From Chrysemys picta bellii (lineage: Eukaryota; Chordata; Testudines; Emydidae), in NCBI RefSeq assembly GCF_011386835.1, contig NC_088795.1, positions 104,964,434-105,028,433 of the forward strand: 64,000 nucleotides of DNA, in the 5' to 3' direction. Both the position numbers and the translations under genes were made by a program. Under the pieces are notes generated by a model. The model saw only the letters and a program-made list of their open reading frames with translations. It was not told the DNA's origin and searched no databases. Below, piece by piece: positions 45,761 to 57,542 of the stretch (the first letter of the stretch is position 1; each line of letters begins with the position of its first letter).

Positions 45761-46307
45761 CAGAGGTGAAAGTAAGCCGGTACGGTATGGGACGGCATAC
45801 CAGCAAGAGCCAGTATGCCGGGCTGGACTGGACCAGCTTCTCCGGCCGTGATTTAAAGGGCCCAGGGCTCCAGCCGCTGCAGGGAGCCCTGGGCCCTTTA
45901 AATCACCGCCAGAGCCCTGTCGCCGCTACCCCAGGGTGGCAGGGCTCTGGAGGAAATTTAAAGGACTGCGATGCTCTGCAGTGGCTGGAGCACCGGGTCC
46001 TTTAAATCCCCGCCTGAACCCTGCTGCCCCAGGGTAGCGGCGACAGGGCTCCCGTGGTGATTTAAAGGGCCCGGAGCTCTGCAGCGGCCAGAGTCCCAGG
46101 CCCTTTAATTCACCCCTGAGCCCCAGGGCTCCCAGCCACCTCTGCAGCTGGTAGCTCCAGGGTGATTTAAAGGCCCTAGGGCTCCCAGCCACAACCGGAG
46201 CCCCAGGGCCTTTTAATTTTGAAAGGCCCCGCCTCTTCCAGTTGAGGCCATGCCCTCGCTCAGTACTCCGGTGTACCAGTAAGTCCTTTAAGTTACTTTC
46301 ACCCCTG
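45761..46307. mobile_element. hAT-type MITE with internal 105-bp tandem repeat
   Basis: The ends CAGAGGTGAAAGTAA and TTACTTTCACCCCTG are inverted repeats. The flanking octamers AGAGTGAC (45753-45760) and AAAGTGAC (46308-46315) match at 7 of 8. Inside, 'atttaaaggg'-type words start at 45851, 45956, 46060 and 46165, a period of 104-105 bp. Between them lie inverted 'ccctttaaatcaccgcc' words. GC-rich and non-coding. Confidence 0.88.
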
Positions 46308-46315
46308 AAAGTGAC

Positions 46316-46635
46316 TATGAAAGCCAGTGGAGGCACATTGGTCTAAATCTGGGGTAAGTAAGTGGAGAATTAGGCTCACAGTTTTAATATAATGAATGGT
46401 CTCAATCCCAAGAACTACATGAGGAATGTGAACAATTTATAACAATACGTATAATTTAATTTGTAGTTAAATCAGTACTGTATTTCAGTGTTACCTCCCC
46501 TCTGCTGTCTTCAAAGTTCAATTTCCATTCCCTTCCCTTCATTAAATGTTGACAATTTTTTCTTTTCTTCCTTTGCCTCAGAAAGCAGGATATGAGGAAA
46601 GGAGAAGGTGGCAGTGGTGAAAGCCAAATAACTTT
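46316..46635. other. No supported gene
   Basis: Short unique stretch; nothing recognised. Confidence 0.5.
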
Positions 46636-46952
46636 GGCCTTGTCTAGACTAGGATGGGTCCCAATCCAGGAGCTGGGGTGTGATTCTCAACTCGTGTAGA
46701 AATACTCATGCTAGCTCTCATTAAGCTGTAGCACTAATAGTAGGGTAGCCATGGTAGCATGAGTAGCAGCAAGCAGCAGCACAGCCTAGCTGCCCCAAGT
46801 AAACACCCACCCAGACCTTGTGGGTACATACTTGGGGCAGCTAGCCCATGCTGCTGCTCATGCTACCACAGCTACTGTACTATTTTTAGTGCACTAGCAT
46901 ATTTCTACTCAAGCTGATATTCACACTCCCAGCTTCAAGTATAGACATGGCC
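46636..46952. mobile_element. Palindromic MITE, GGCCTTGTCTA ends
   Basis: The ends GGCCTTGTCTAGACT and the reverse complement GGCCATGTCTATACT are inverted. The arms extend inward over most of the length ('agctgccccaagtaaacacc' pairs loosely with 'catacttggggcagct', and 'catgctagctc' mirrors 'gcatgagtagc'). No target duplication was identified. Confidence 0.7.
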
Positions 46953-47271
46953 CGTGTACAGATGTAGTCTATGTATTCAAGGGAAGCATTCTCTGTTGGT
47001 TATTAGAAAGTACTCATTATATTGTGACCCTTAGCAGACAGGCAAACTGCAATGAATGTAGTGGGAGGAAAAAATGAGTGCATGTTTGAGGAGTAAGATC
47101 TGGGATGACACCTTGAAAAGATCAGAACAAATTATTCTCAACACTTGCATCATCATATTGTCATTCAAACATGATGCATTGATTTCAAATATATTTGACA
47201 CACTAATGCCCAGGAAGTCCTTCAGAACCAGGACTGTCCCACAAAAGATTATACATCTTAACAGTCACAAG

Positions 47272-47688
47272 CACAGGTGCCGACTCCGTGGGTGCTCTGG
47301 GAGTACCCTTGGGAAAAAATTGGTGGGTGCCCACCGGCAGCACCCCGCCCCCCTGCTCCAGCTTACCTCCACCTCCTTCGCTAGAGTGCCACCATGTCCT
47401 GCTTCTCCCCTCTCCCTCCCAGTGTTTGTGCCCCGAAACAGCTGATTCGCGGGGCGGGGGGGGGGAAGAGGGAGAATGCGGTGCGCTGGGGGAAGAGACA
47501 GGGCTGGGGCGGGGATTTGGGGAAGGGATCCTATAGGGGCAGAGTTAGGGTGGGGACTTTGGGGATGGGGCTGGAATGGGGGAAGGGCCAAGGGCGGGGA
47601 AAGGGTGGAATCCAAGCCGGGCCAGGGTCGAGGAAAGGGGCGGGGGTGCGTGGGCACCCACCAGCGCTGGATAAAGTTGGCACCTGTG
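47272..47688. mobile_element. hAT-type MITE, CACAGGTGCC family
   Basis: The ends CACAGGTGCCGACT and the reverse complement CACAGGTGCCAACT match nearly perfectly. A perfect 8-bp TSD, GTCACAAG, lies at 47264-47271 and 47689-47696. Just inside, 'gtgggtgcccaccgg' mirrors 'gcgtgggcacccacc'. The interior is G-rich on the plus strand. Frames up to 198 codons here are not genes. Confidence 0.93.
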
Positions 47689-47902
47689 GTCACAAGTAAG
47701 AACTCAAATTCACATTCTCTTGTCTGCCCCATATCAATATAGACTAAAAACCAAGGATACTTAAGTTCCCTCTTTAGCAATGTTTGGAATGTTCTACCAT
47801 CAAACAAATTGTAACTAATTCTGAGATCACATTCATAATATTTACCTGCCACTGGTGGCAAAAAATATTAACTAAATTTGATAAACCCAAATTTGCTACT
47901 TT

Positions 47903-48006
47903 TAGGATTACCAGATAGCAACTGTGAAAAAAAATGGGACAGAGTAGAGGGTAATAGGTGCCTATATAAGAAAAAGTCCCCAAAAACAGGACATCTGGTC
48001 ACCCTA
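47903..48006. mobile_element. Very short MITE (about 104 bp)
   Basis: The left end TAGGATTACCAGATAGC and the right-end reverse complement TAGGGTGACCAGATGTCC are inverted repeats. The flanks repeat CTACTTT on both sides (imperfect 8-bp duplication). The ends are related to, but different from, the TAGGGTTACCAT family. Confidence 0.7.
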
Positions 48007-48014
48007 CTACTTTA

Positions 48015-48920
48015 GAACTCTAAACGTTACTCATTTGTCTCTTCTATTGAAGATGACTTTCATGCAAAATTACACTGAAAGTTGCATAACATACATGCAA
48101 ATACAACAAAACTGATAGTAATCAAAACAGATAGTTATGCCCCCTGATAAGACATTTAACTAGTATTTTGCCATCTACTGATGAGCAGCTAGCCACTATA
48201 TGAAGAGGCCTTAATTTAGAGCTTTGTTGAGTATTTATTTAAAAAACAAAACAAAACACCACATTTCTGGTTTGCACTGTCTGAATTCTGAGCACTGGCT
48301 TTGGTTTATAGGTTCATTTCCATCTGATATAAGAAAAGTTAACAAATCAATTAAGTTTTTTTTTTTTTTTTTAAATCAGGTTGGTTTAGTATTATTGCTC
48401 TCCTCCACTTTCCCCTGCCCTCTCTCCAAAAAGCCATTTATGTTGAGCACCTCCAGACAAAATGCTGATTAAACAGCTGATCAGTTTGTAACAAACTAGC
48501 TATTAATCTCTAAAGCCTCCAAGCATGAACATCTTGCAGAGGGCACAGTTCATAATAAAATTCTAGAGGGACAAATAATTGATAAGACAAGACCATGATT
48601 GTTACAGGAGCACAATATAGCTCTCCTGTGCAGGGCAGCTGATACTGAAAAACAACCTTTGAAAACTAACTAGTAAATTGTACAGCAAGCTCTATTGAAA
48701 AGAGATCATAACCCAGAGCAGATAAATAAAAACAAATATTGAAACTTTATATTGTAAGTAAGTGAATAAGCTCTAGTCAGAATCCAAAACGGAGCCAGGT
48801 AGTATGAGCTGCTAGAAAATGTTTCTAATGTCATGTAGGTGCAGTCCTGTGCTATTAAGAAGTCGAGCATGCATGCCATGGTACAATATTTGAGAGATAG
48901 AAATAGAAATAGAAATTAAT
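48015..48920. other. No supported gene
   Basis: Unique-looking sequence with a T run near 48357-48372 and a (GAAATA)n tract just before the SINE. Nothing else recognised. Confidence 0.5.
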
Positions 48921-49104
48921 GGAGATATCCCATCTCCTAGAACTGGAAGGGACCTTGAAAGGTCATCGAGTCCAGCCCCCTGCCTTCACTAGCAGGACCA
49001 AGTACTGATTTTGCCCCAGATCCCCAAGTGGCCCCCTCAAGGATTGAACTCACAACCCTGGATTTAGCAGGCCAATGCTCAAACCACTGAGCTATCCCTC
49101 CCCC
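48921..49104 (-). mobile_element. tRNA-derived SINE (Cry I / tortoise pol III-SINE type)
   Basis: The minus strand begins GGGGGAGGGATAGCTCAGTGG, with A box TAGCTCAGTGG (49084-49094) and B box GGTTGTGAGTTCAATCC (49041-49057), the split pol III promoter of a tRNA. A tRNA-unrelated body follows. The tail reads 'gggctggactcgatgacc' and 'ttcaaggtcccttcc', which parallels the CR1 3' UTR at 13.67 kb. SINEs sharing a CR1 tail are mobilised by CR1 machinery; this pairing is known from turtles. The 115-codon frame across it is not a gene. Confidence 0.9.
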
Positions 49105-52100
49105 ATTTGTATTATTGATACAAAATGAAAAAAAAGAAATATTTATTGTATTGCAATATGGTTTAGTCACGTAATCCCTGCCCTGTGAAACTAGATGCAA
49201 CGATAAACATAGCAAAGCTGAAAGCAGACACAGAATGCAGGAAAGCTGACTAAGACATCTGTGGAAGACCACTGTTTGGGACATTTACAACCAGACGGAC
49301 AAAGGAGTAGAAAAAGTAGTATAGGGAAAATACTGCACAAGAAGAAGGAAAGACTTGATGGCTCATATTGTGAAGTTATGAGCAACTCATCTGAGTTCAG
49401 CTGGAGCTTTGTGTACTCAACACTCCACAGGAGATCTTGAAGCTTCACAAGATCAAGTCCCCAATTTACTTAAAAACAGTCATTCTCTCTCTGAATTTTA
49501 AGATTATATGAAAAATGTTATTTCAGAAGCCTGTTCTAATGCATGACAGAAATGTCCAAAGGCTTCCATGAGGGAAAAGTAATTTCTGCCTAAAGTGGAC
49601 ACATACCTATAATATGAAAGGAAAGTGTGTGCTACTACAGACACACAAAACTGTGAATTTTAGAAAGCATAAATGTACACTCAGAGCCAACACCACAACT
49701 AAAAGACTGTAAATCTGGAACTAGGAGAACACGTAATGAACATTAATGAAAATCCCACAGATACCAAATATTAAAAACCTATGAGGAATTACACATGCTA
49801 GTTAAAAATCTTAAAGGGAGGAACCACAAACTACATGAGATTAAGCCAGAAACTGACAAAGAAATACCAGATGAGCCATGTCAAATTCTGTGAACAAACT
49901 TGTTTACATGGAATAAAACATAGCATAAAACTCATTAATATCAAGAGCAGTGTAATATGTCCAACATAAAAATCCAGACCATCAAAGCAGGGCATATACC
50001 ATAGTTCATGATGAGAGACCAGATCAGAAAATACACCATACATTTTAAGATCAAGACTTTCCTGAACTGGGGCATCTAAAGGCGAATTGCACAGCTGTCT
50101 GCAGTTCCTTGTACATGAGCAGGGCAGCAGATGTCAGGCCTCCTTTGCCTTCTCCTCAGATTAAAGAGTGTCCCTCTACGTACATGGTTTGTGATTAACC
50201 TCTAACTAGTCCCACACCCGGAGCTCAATTTACACACATTCTTGGTTCTGAGGGTGATTTACTCTGGTTTGTGTACAACAAAGTCTTCCTTTAGGAGCAT
50301 ATCTTCAGCTGGTGCAAACTGTCATATTGGCTTCAATAGAGTGATGACAGTTTACACCAGCTGAGGATGTGCCCCTTAGTTACCCTCTCACTCACAGGCA
50401 AACTGACATCTTGAGGCTAATATTTTCTTAAAATTATTTATATTTGTCCTGGAAGATTAGGGCCACAACTGTTAATTAAATTTAACAGAGATTGTTCCAT
50501 GACAAGTTAACCTAAAAATTGTTTTCCAGATATGGTCTACAATGGAGATGCCAAATATTGTGTGCCATAACTCCTCAGCTGAAGTCATGGTAGATGTTGC
50601 CAAGAGGTTCAATTTCAAAGCAAATTGTGTAAACATGCAGTTGCACTCTTGAAATACCAACCAGGCTATACCACGTGAGTACAAACCTAAGAACCCCTAC
50701 AATGTTTCAAGTGTGTTGTAGCATGAAAAGGTAATGGATAGGTTGCATGTGATATTAACATGCACACGAGGAAAGTGAAAGGATAATTACACACAGTTTA
50801 TGGTAGTTCCATGTCACTGATAACTATGATAAAGTACAACCTGGTTAATGTAATGTATGTAAACATCACCATACTGTTTATTACACAGATATGTATGTAA
50901 CATTTACCAGATGTGTGGTGGAATTAACATCAATGGTTATGTAATTTCACTCATTTAAAATAAAGATACTACACTATCCTAGGGTGCAAAACCTGGTAGT
51001 AACTTTATTTTTAAGATGAAGTGTATTTTGGTTATTCCTGTAAAATATTCTTATTTTGTTTAAAATAAGATTTACTTTCATATGTGCTACTAAACTATTG
51101 TCCTATTTGACACCTCAGTGAGAATTATATTTTAAATAGATAACAATATTGAAAAGCAGAGTCAAATAAGTTAGGCAAGTGTTTGATAATATTTTAATGA
51201 TCTGTTCCTTCCTTTAGTTTTGCATGGGTAACATGACAGCAAGATTATAATTTTCATACAACGTTTATATTTTGAGTTGCTGGAAACCACATGCTCCAGA
51301 TAAGGTCTACAACCAACTACTTTGTTAATGTATGTTTGTGGAGCTGTACATTAGTAGATGTATATGTATTTACATAGCTGCATCTGAAGAGACTGCTACT
51401 TATTGTTAGTTAACCTATCAATTGGGACAGAATTTGTCTTCAAGATAGTTTAATCCATTTTTGTTGTCCTTAAGGATGCTAAAATAAGCTCTTCTATTGG
51501 CTAGGCACCTTCCTTTAGTATACACAGATGATAGAAGGACTGTAGAGTTCTTTATTTCTACCATGGAAGCATCTTGAAGCTACATTTTCCTGCTGCAATG
51601 GAGATAAGTAGTCAATTCAACTTTTTATCTCTGATCCAAAATATGGATCAGATGGGAGGATTTCAACTTAAAAGAATCCCTAAGGTTTGCATGTGAGTGG
51701 GAATTGAAATATACTGTATCAAATGGCAAGGAAATGATTTAGTAAAACAAACCAGGAGTACAAACTGCTTAAAGGAGAAACAGAAGAAGGAAATGTGAAA
51801 GATGATGTTCTGTATTTCAGAATCAAAGAACACAGATATACTCCTACAGTAATAGAATGTAGCTCACCATTTTAAGTACTAATAAAACAAGCAACTGAAA
51901 ATCAAGTCACTGTGGTCCAAAACAGCTGCTAATGCTACACAGGTAGCAGCCACGGATCAAGTAAAAGCAGGCAGATAAAATCGAAAGCTACATTATGACA
52001 AATCAGCAAAAGTACTTTTGAAGTTAAAAATAGGTGACTGCACAAAGCTGAGATGGCAAATGGAAACCTACAGCAAAGCACAGAGCAAATGCAGCTTGTT

Positions 52101-53187
52101 CCTATATAATTGAAACATCTGAAGGTAAAAGACAGACACAATATAGATGACATCTAATAAACAGGAAAAAGGTAAAAACAATTTTCAAGAGGTTAGGGAC
52201 TAGAACATAGAATATGAGATACAGAAGGAGAACCCAAAAGTGTGATTTGAATGCAATTGCATCTAAATCACAATCTCTAATCTGAAATTGAAGATAACAA
52301 AATAGACTAAATCAATAAGACAATAGAAGTATTACCCGAATCTAATACATGTGCTTATTCCAGTAAATTATAGACTATAATAGACTATGACCCCTAAATC
52401 TAAGTGAACTAAATTCAAGTAAATCCAAATGTCATGGAAATACTATTTGCTAAGGAAGACAGATATTTGATACAAAGTCCTGAGACTAAAAACAAAACTG
52501 TGTTCTCTTTGTTCAGAGATGTTCTGGTTTAAATGCTAATAAGGCAGCAATGAATAGATAATAACTTCCACTGAGATAAACATGAAGAATCTCTGGAAAC
52601 AAGATATGAACATTTTTTAAACAGGGACTTATAAAACACCCAAACCATACACCAAGAATGTACTGTTGTTGTTTATTGCTAAAGTATATTACTCTGATAA
52701 TCCAAACGGGAAGCTAAGATTTGCAAATACTATCTGATTGGCTCACAGATAGATAAATAATGATATTCACAGAACATAGATGCAGCCAGTCAGTATGCAC
52801 TCAATTTCCTATTATTGATATCACAGTAGCTAAACAATAGAAATTAAACTAACTAGTCTTATGTCTGTTAAACCAATTGTTATGGCAGAATATTTGCCAC
52901 AATTTTTTTTTAAAAAGTGTAGTATTACAATGTTTAGTGCTCACTTCTATTACAAGTGAAAAACACCCTGTAAAAGGAAAAAAATGTAAAAAAAAAAGTT
53001 ATCTACATATTACAAAGCTGTTCTTTCTAATGTCAATGTTATATACAAAAGTGTTAGGATTAAGTATATATGTCACCATTCTGCCACTAATGGTAAAAGG
53101 TAATTAACGTAACAGGCTATTGAGTAAAGATGACTGACTAACAAAAAAAAAAAAAAAGAAAGTGCTTATTATGTTTCCTGTTAAAGC
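49105..53187. other. No supported gene
   Basis: A long, AT-rich, unique-looking stretch. The only structure recognised is the short palindromic repeat at 50301-50369. No exon, RNA gene or terminal repeat seen. Confidence 0.5.
50301..50369. repeat. Short inverted repeat
   Basis: 'cttcagctggtgcaaactgt' and 'acagtttacaccagctgagg' are inverted copies with two mismatches. It is the same arm type as at 7353-7422. Confidence 0.75.
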
Positions 53188-53195
53188 CAATAAAG

Positions 53196-53530
53196 CACTG
53201 GTGGGCAACCTGTGGCTTGCAGGCCACATGCAGCCCATCAGGTTAATCTGCTGGTGGGCCTCCAGACAGTTTATTTACCTTTGCATGGCTGCCCACAGCT
53301 CCCGGTGGCCATGGTTCTCCATTCCTGGCCAATGGGAGCTGCGGGAAGCAGCAGCCATCACGTCCCTGCGGCCCATGCAGCTTCCTGCAGCTCCCATTGG
53401 CCGGAAACAGCGAACCATGGCCACTGGGATCTGTGGGTGGGCATGCAAATGTAAAACTGCCTGGCGGCCTGCCAGCAGATTACCCTGATGGGCTGCATGT
53501 GGGCCATGGGCCAAAGGTTGTCCACCACTG
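53196..53530. mobile_element. hAT-type MITE, CAGTGGTGGGCAACC family
   Basis: The left end CACTGGTGGGCAACCTG and the right-end reverse complement CAGTGGTGGACAACC are inverted. Flanking octamers CAATAAAG (53188-53195) and CAGTAAAG (53531-53538) match at 7 of 8. Long arms follow: 'tgcagcccatcaggttaatc' pairs with 'gattaccctgatgggctgca', and 'ccaatgggagctgcgggaag' pairs with 'gcagctcccattggccgg'. The two frames of about 110 codons are the two strands of this palindrome. Confidence 0.92.
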
Positions 53531-53538
53531 CAGTAAAG

Positions 53539-54064
53539 GGTTGTGAAATGCAAGATTAACAGAAGACAGGTAACAAAGGGAAAGAGGTAGAAAAAAAGTC
53601 TTTTCACATATATTTTGAAAGAAAATTGTCTACATTTAAATTAAAACATCAATTTATATAAGTGGCCATTACAAAGCAAACAATCTATGCAGTCGTTGTC
53701 CTTGACACCATTCCAGAGGAAATGATTCTGAACTGTGTGCAATATATTGGGAACAAACGTGTTTCTTTCAATTTTAAGCACATCTTTGTGTTTACCAGGT
53801 TGTGGGTGGGTTTTTTATTGTTGTTTTGTTTTTAAATATCTTTAGATACTCAATGCTACTAGTCTTCACTTGTTCAGAATTTCTTTATGCCATTTATGTA
53901 ATATTATAGGCTATTGATTCAGTACAAGATCTTGTTACACACCATAGCTTTTTCACAATATCAAGAAATTCAAGCTATAAAGTACCTGACTGGGTTCATG
54001 GTAACATTTTTAAACAGGTTTGTCAAGTTAACACTAGAACATACAGTGCTAGCCTCTTACCCAT
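53539..54064. other. No supported gene
   Basis: AT-rich unique-looking sequence; nothing recognised. Confidence 0.5.
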
Positions 54065-54390
54065 CATTCACTCACCTCTTTGCAAATCCTTTCCCTAGTT
54101 CATCTCTTTCCATTAACAAAATAAATAAATTCACACTTTTCATTACCTTTAAAACCCTGTCTAACAATTCCCTTGCCTATGACTCATCTCACCTCCTTTC
54201 ACCCCTCAAACTTCCTGAACCCTTCTCCTTTTATGCTTCTCCCTGCATCCCTCTTCCTCTGTGCCAGGAATCTTCACTGTCCTCCTTCAAATACCTTCTC
54301 AAAAACCTCTTTTTTCTCATGGTTTTCCAGCATAGGAACTTTCACTCTTGTGCTGTAAACTCCCTTCTTCCTCCACTTCTGTCTCAGTAA
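54065..54390 (+). pseudogene. Possible L2-like LINE C-terminal remnant
   Basis: A frame encodes KFTLFITFKTLSNNSLAYDS, then CQESSLSSFKYLLKNLFF. This resembles the C-terminal end of L2/CR1-group ORF2 proteins (a 'LLTFKALNG ... SLSSFKSLLKTHLF' pattern). It is weak and eroded; pure chance cannot be excluded. Confidence 0.3.
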
Positions 54391-54600
54391 GAAGTTATAT
54401 GTGATTCACTTGACTAATTTTTCTCCATCTTAATTTCATCTCATTTTTAGAAGATCTACTCACATAGTACATCTGTACTGTCCTATATACACAATTCCTG
54501 TCCATCCTTGAAGTGTTTACACCCTTCAAATATTTGTAGCTCAACCCTACTGTTTTCAGTATGACTCCTCTCATTTCTCATGTTATATTGGCTCTCTACA

Positions 54601-55905
54601 TGTGTATGGAGGGATTTAGGGAGAGGTAGTACCTCTGTTGGAGGAACACATCATGCTCCTTAGGGAGTAGTTTGCTTTGGTCCCCACCTACACCCATCTC
54701 TCACCTGTGGTTCCAGGTAGCTGTTTGCAAGTGACAGTGTTCAAACCACTTTGATGAGCAGGCTAAACCAGGTGAGGGAGGCTGATGGGTCTTTTACCCT
54801 CAGTGAGATAGGGAAATTGCCTTTCTCTAGCATGCAAAGACTGTTCCGGCAGAGTGGGTGGAGGAAATCAATTTGTGATTCAACAGCCATGAAGGTGGTT
54901 CAGCAGTGTGCTCCGGAGAGCATGACAAGGCACTGAAGATGTCCTGGTCACCCCCAGACATAACGATTTTTCATGCTGCTGGAATCAGGCTTCTATTGCC
55001 AAGACAGTGGGACTGTCCCTGTGCAGTTCTCACGCAATAGTTTTCCATGCAGGTTTTCCTCACAAATCTCATCCTATTAACATCTTATCAAATCTCACCA
55101 TTCATAACATCATTAATCCAAGTCCTGCAGTGATGGGGGCATGGTAAAATGAGGTGGAGGTGACCACTGGCTGTCATAGCCACAATCCTGCACATAGGTG
55201 GCCTTGGGACTAGTGGTTGTTCAGTTCCATCCTTGGGGCAGTGGAGAAGTTTGGCAGCATATTAGGCGACTCAGCAGACCTTTTCTAGATAGCAGTGCTC
55301 ACTTTTTAAGAGAGGGGGCTAGAAAAAGTGCCCTAAAAACATTGCCTGCCCCATAACAGCTGGCCAGATTACCACGACTGGCAGATCATCCTACAGCAGA
55401 TGAAGAAGAAGAGACTTCTTTTAGGAGCATGGAAAGTCCACACCCTTACGGACGGAAGTGATGCACAAAGGCCTGAGAAAAGAACAGCTTTTGTCTCCAG
55501 AGAACTCACCTGCTACAATATTATTGTATTATTGACATTGCAGCACTGAATGAGACTAGACTCATAGGAGAGGGTTCCATCAATGAGGTAGGAGGCAACT
55601 ACACTTTCTTTTGGAAAGAAAAGTAGAGGATGAAGACAGAATCCATGGAGTTGGGTTTGAAATTACAACATCTTTCCTGAAAGAACTTCCTAACTTTCCT
55701 CTTGGCCTGAATGAATGGCTCATGAAATGCCAATTCCTCCCTGAATCCTTTATAGCAGGTCACTGTCATCAGTGCTTATGCGCCTACACTGACCAGCACA
55801 GAAGAAAGCAAGGAGCAGTTCTACTCTGATCCGGACTTCATCCTCAGATCAACACCTGCATATGACAAGCTCACCCAGAAACCAAAGATCCTGCTTATAT
55901 GTACA
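54601..55905 (+). pseudogene. Eroded LINE AP-endonuclease remnant
   Basis: From 55424 the translation reads GAWKVHTL (compare TWNVRTL at the start of many LINE endonucleases), PEKRTAFVSRELTCYN, then after a stop and frame changes AALNETRL, EVGGNYTFFWKEK and EDRIHGVGFEITTSFLKELP. This is the early part of a non-LTR retrotransposon AP endonuclease with several stops and shifts. Sequence from about 54.6 kb may be its 5' portion, but I see no clear homology there. The clade is not assigned; it differs from the CR1 copies here. Confidence 0.6.
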
Positions 55906-57509
55906 TGATCTTCAGTTTGCATTTCTGGACAGCAGAACACAATATGCCAGAAGAATAAAAGTAAATTTTTACATATTAAGACATGTGGTGGTATTGCAGG
56001 GGGTGTTAAATTTCCTTTTATATTTTAAGGTGATTTAAAAAAAAAAAAAAAAAAAGTACAGACTTCAGAAATTCTGGTGAGGTTCTATTCTTTGATTTGC
56101 TTGTTAAAATCCAGGTGCCTACTTGATTAGTAAACTGGGGATAAGAATTAATCGTAAAACATGGATCCCTATTTGTAAACTGTAGTCTGGTGTTAAATCT
56201 CCAGTGAACATAGAGGATATTGCTGTTTACCGAGCTTCTATTAAACACTGGAATCTAACTTAAAACTTAAAAAAAAAAAAAAGGATGAATTTGAGTTCTA
56301 TTTGTCCCAACTACTTAAAGAAAAATATGTTCCCATGGTGGAGTGCTAATTAAAGTTGAAGACTATAAAAATATTCTGCATCATATAAATAATTGTGTTG
56401 ATTGTGAGGCTTCAGCAGGATATAATTGTAATTTGACTTTTCTACTTGGTTCAGAAGACTGCATATTTTAAAAATAGGATGGTTTGAAAGAGATCAGGTA
56501 TAAAATACAGGAAATTGAATAGTTAGATTATACTGGACATGGATGTTAGGCAATATCATTTCAAAAAGAAATGGGCTAGATAGATCAATATTTAAAACTC
56601 CAATATCACCTACTAATAACCCATCATAACTTCAGCTGGAATTCATCTACAGACATCCAGAATTCTAAACTTAGCAGATATTTGAACTGTCCCCTTTTAA
56701 TTTATTCATGTTTTCTTTCTTCTGTAAACCCATGGCTTTGTTCTGAATCTTACATCATGCATTCAGTTGTCTTTTCTCTGTACCTACGTCTTCAAAATTC
56801 TCAGGAAATACTCCGTCCTCTTGCACTGATGTTTGTAGAAGATACTTTGTTAAGACAAACTTCTGATTTAATGTTTTTGCTACGTCCTTTGGCTGAGGAG
56901 CTCAGCGTGCACTTGGCTACGTGTGTTTCCTTTGCCAAAGTGCAGTAATGTCTTGGCTTGATGTATTAAGCACTCTGACATTTTTTGAAATGTAGATGTG
57001 GTGCTTTACCCTCCTGAGTGTACAACCGACATCAACTGTTACTATGAAAAGCTTGAGGCTTCTGACCACTTTCGTTGAATTCACCTTTCATTCCACATAA
57101 AGTAAATGAGTTGGAATTAACAGGTCTGCCCTTGCATAAGTGAACATGAAGTCTGACAAAGTAATTCCCTGATAATCACAGCAAATTAGTCTTGTAGTGT
57201 ACTGGCATGGAAAGATTCTTACTGGCATCAAGCCTGAGGACAAGTCATTTATCCCTTATTGTAAAATAGTGAGTGCTATTAGTTACATTCATTAGGAATT
57301 CTTTATCTTAACTAAGGTGAACTATAGTGTGATAATATTTCCTGATTTAGGGCCCCAGTTTCCTAGAAATTATGTGCATTTGTGGATGCTAAAAGAAGAG
57401 TAAATATATTTGTCAGAGGTATGTTTCTTATGTTATCACAATTGGAACATAACACCTGTATCATTTTAAGAAATCTCAAGGAGCAGTGAATGGAGAGGAG
57501 CATACATGT

Positions 57510-57542
<33 letters not shown>

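Noticed and set aside
47265..47861. 198-codon minus-strand frame
   Set aside because: Most of it is the CACAGGTGCC MITE; proline-rich low-complexity text with no domain.
49041..49094. tRNA-like A and B boxes as a possible functional tRNA gene
   Set aside because: No complete cloverleaf with acceptor stem; the boxes are the head of a SINE with a CR1-like tail.
53162..53607. Two opposing frames of about 110 codons suggesting sense-antisense genes
   Set aside because: They are the two strands of a palindromic MITE with 7-of-8 TSD, so the proteins mirror each other by symmetry.
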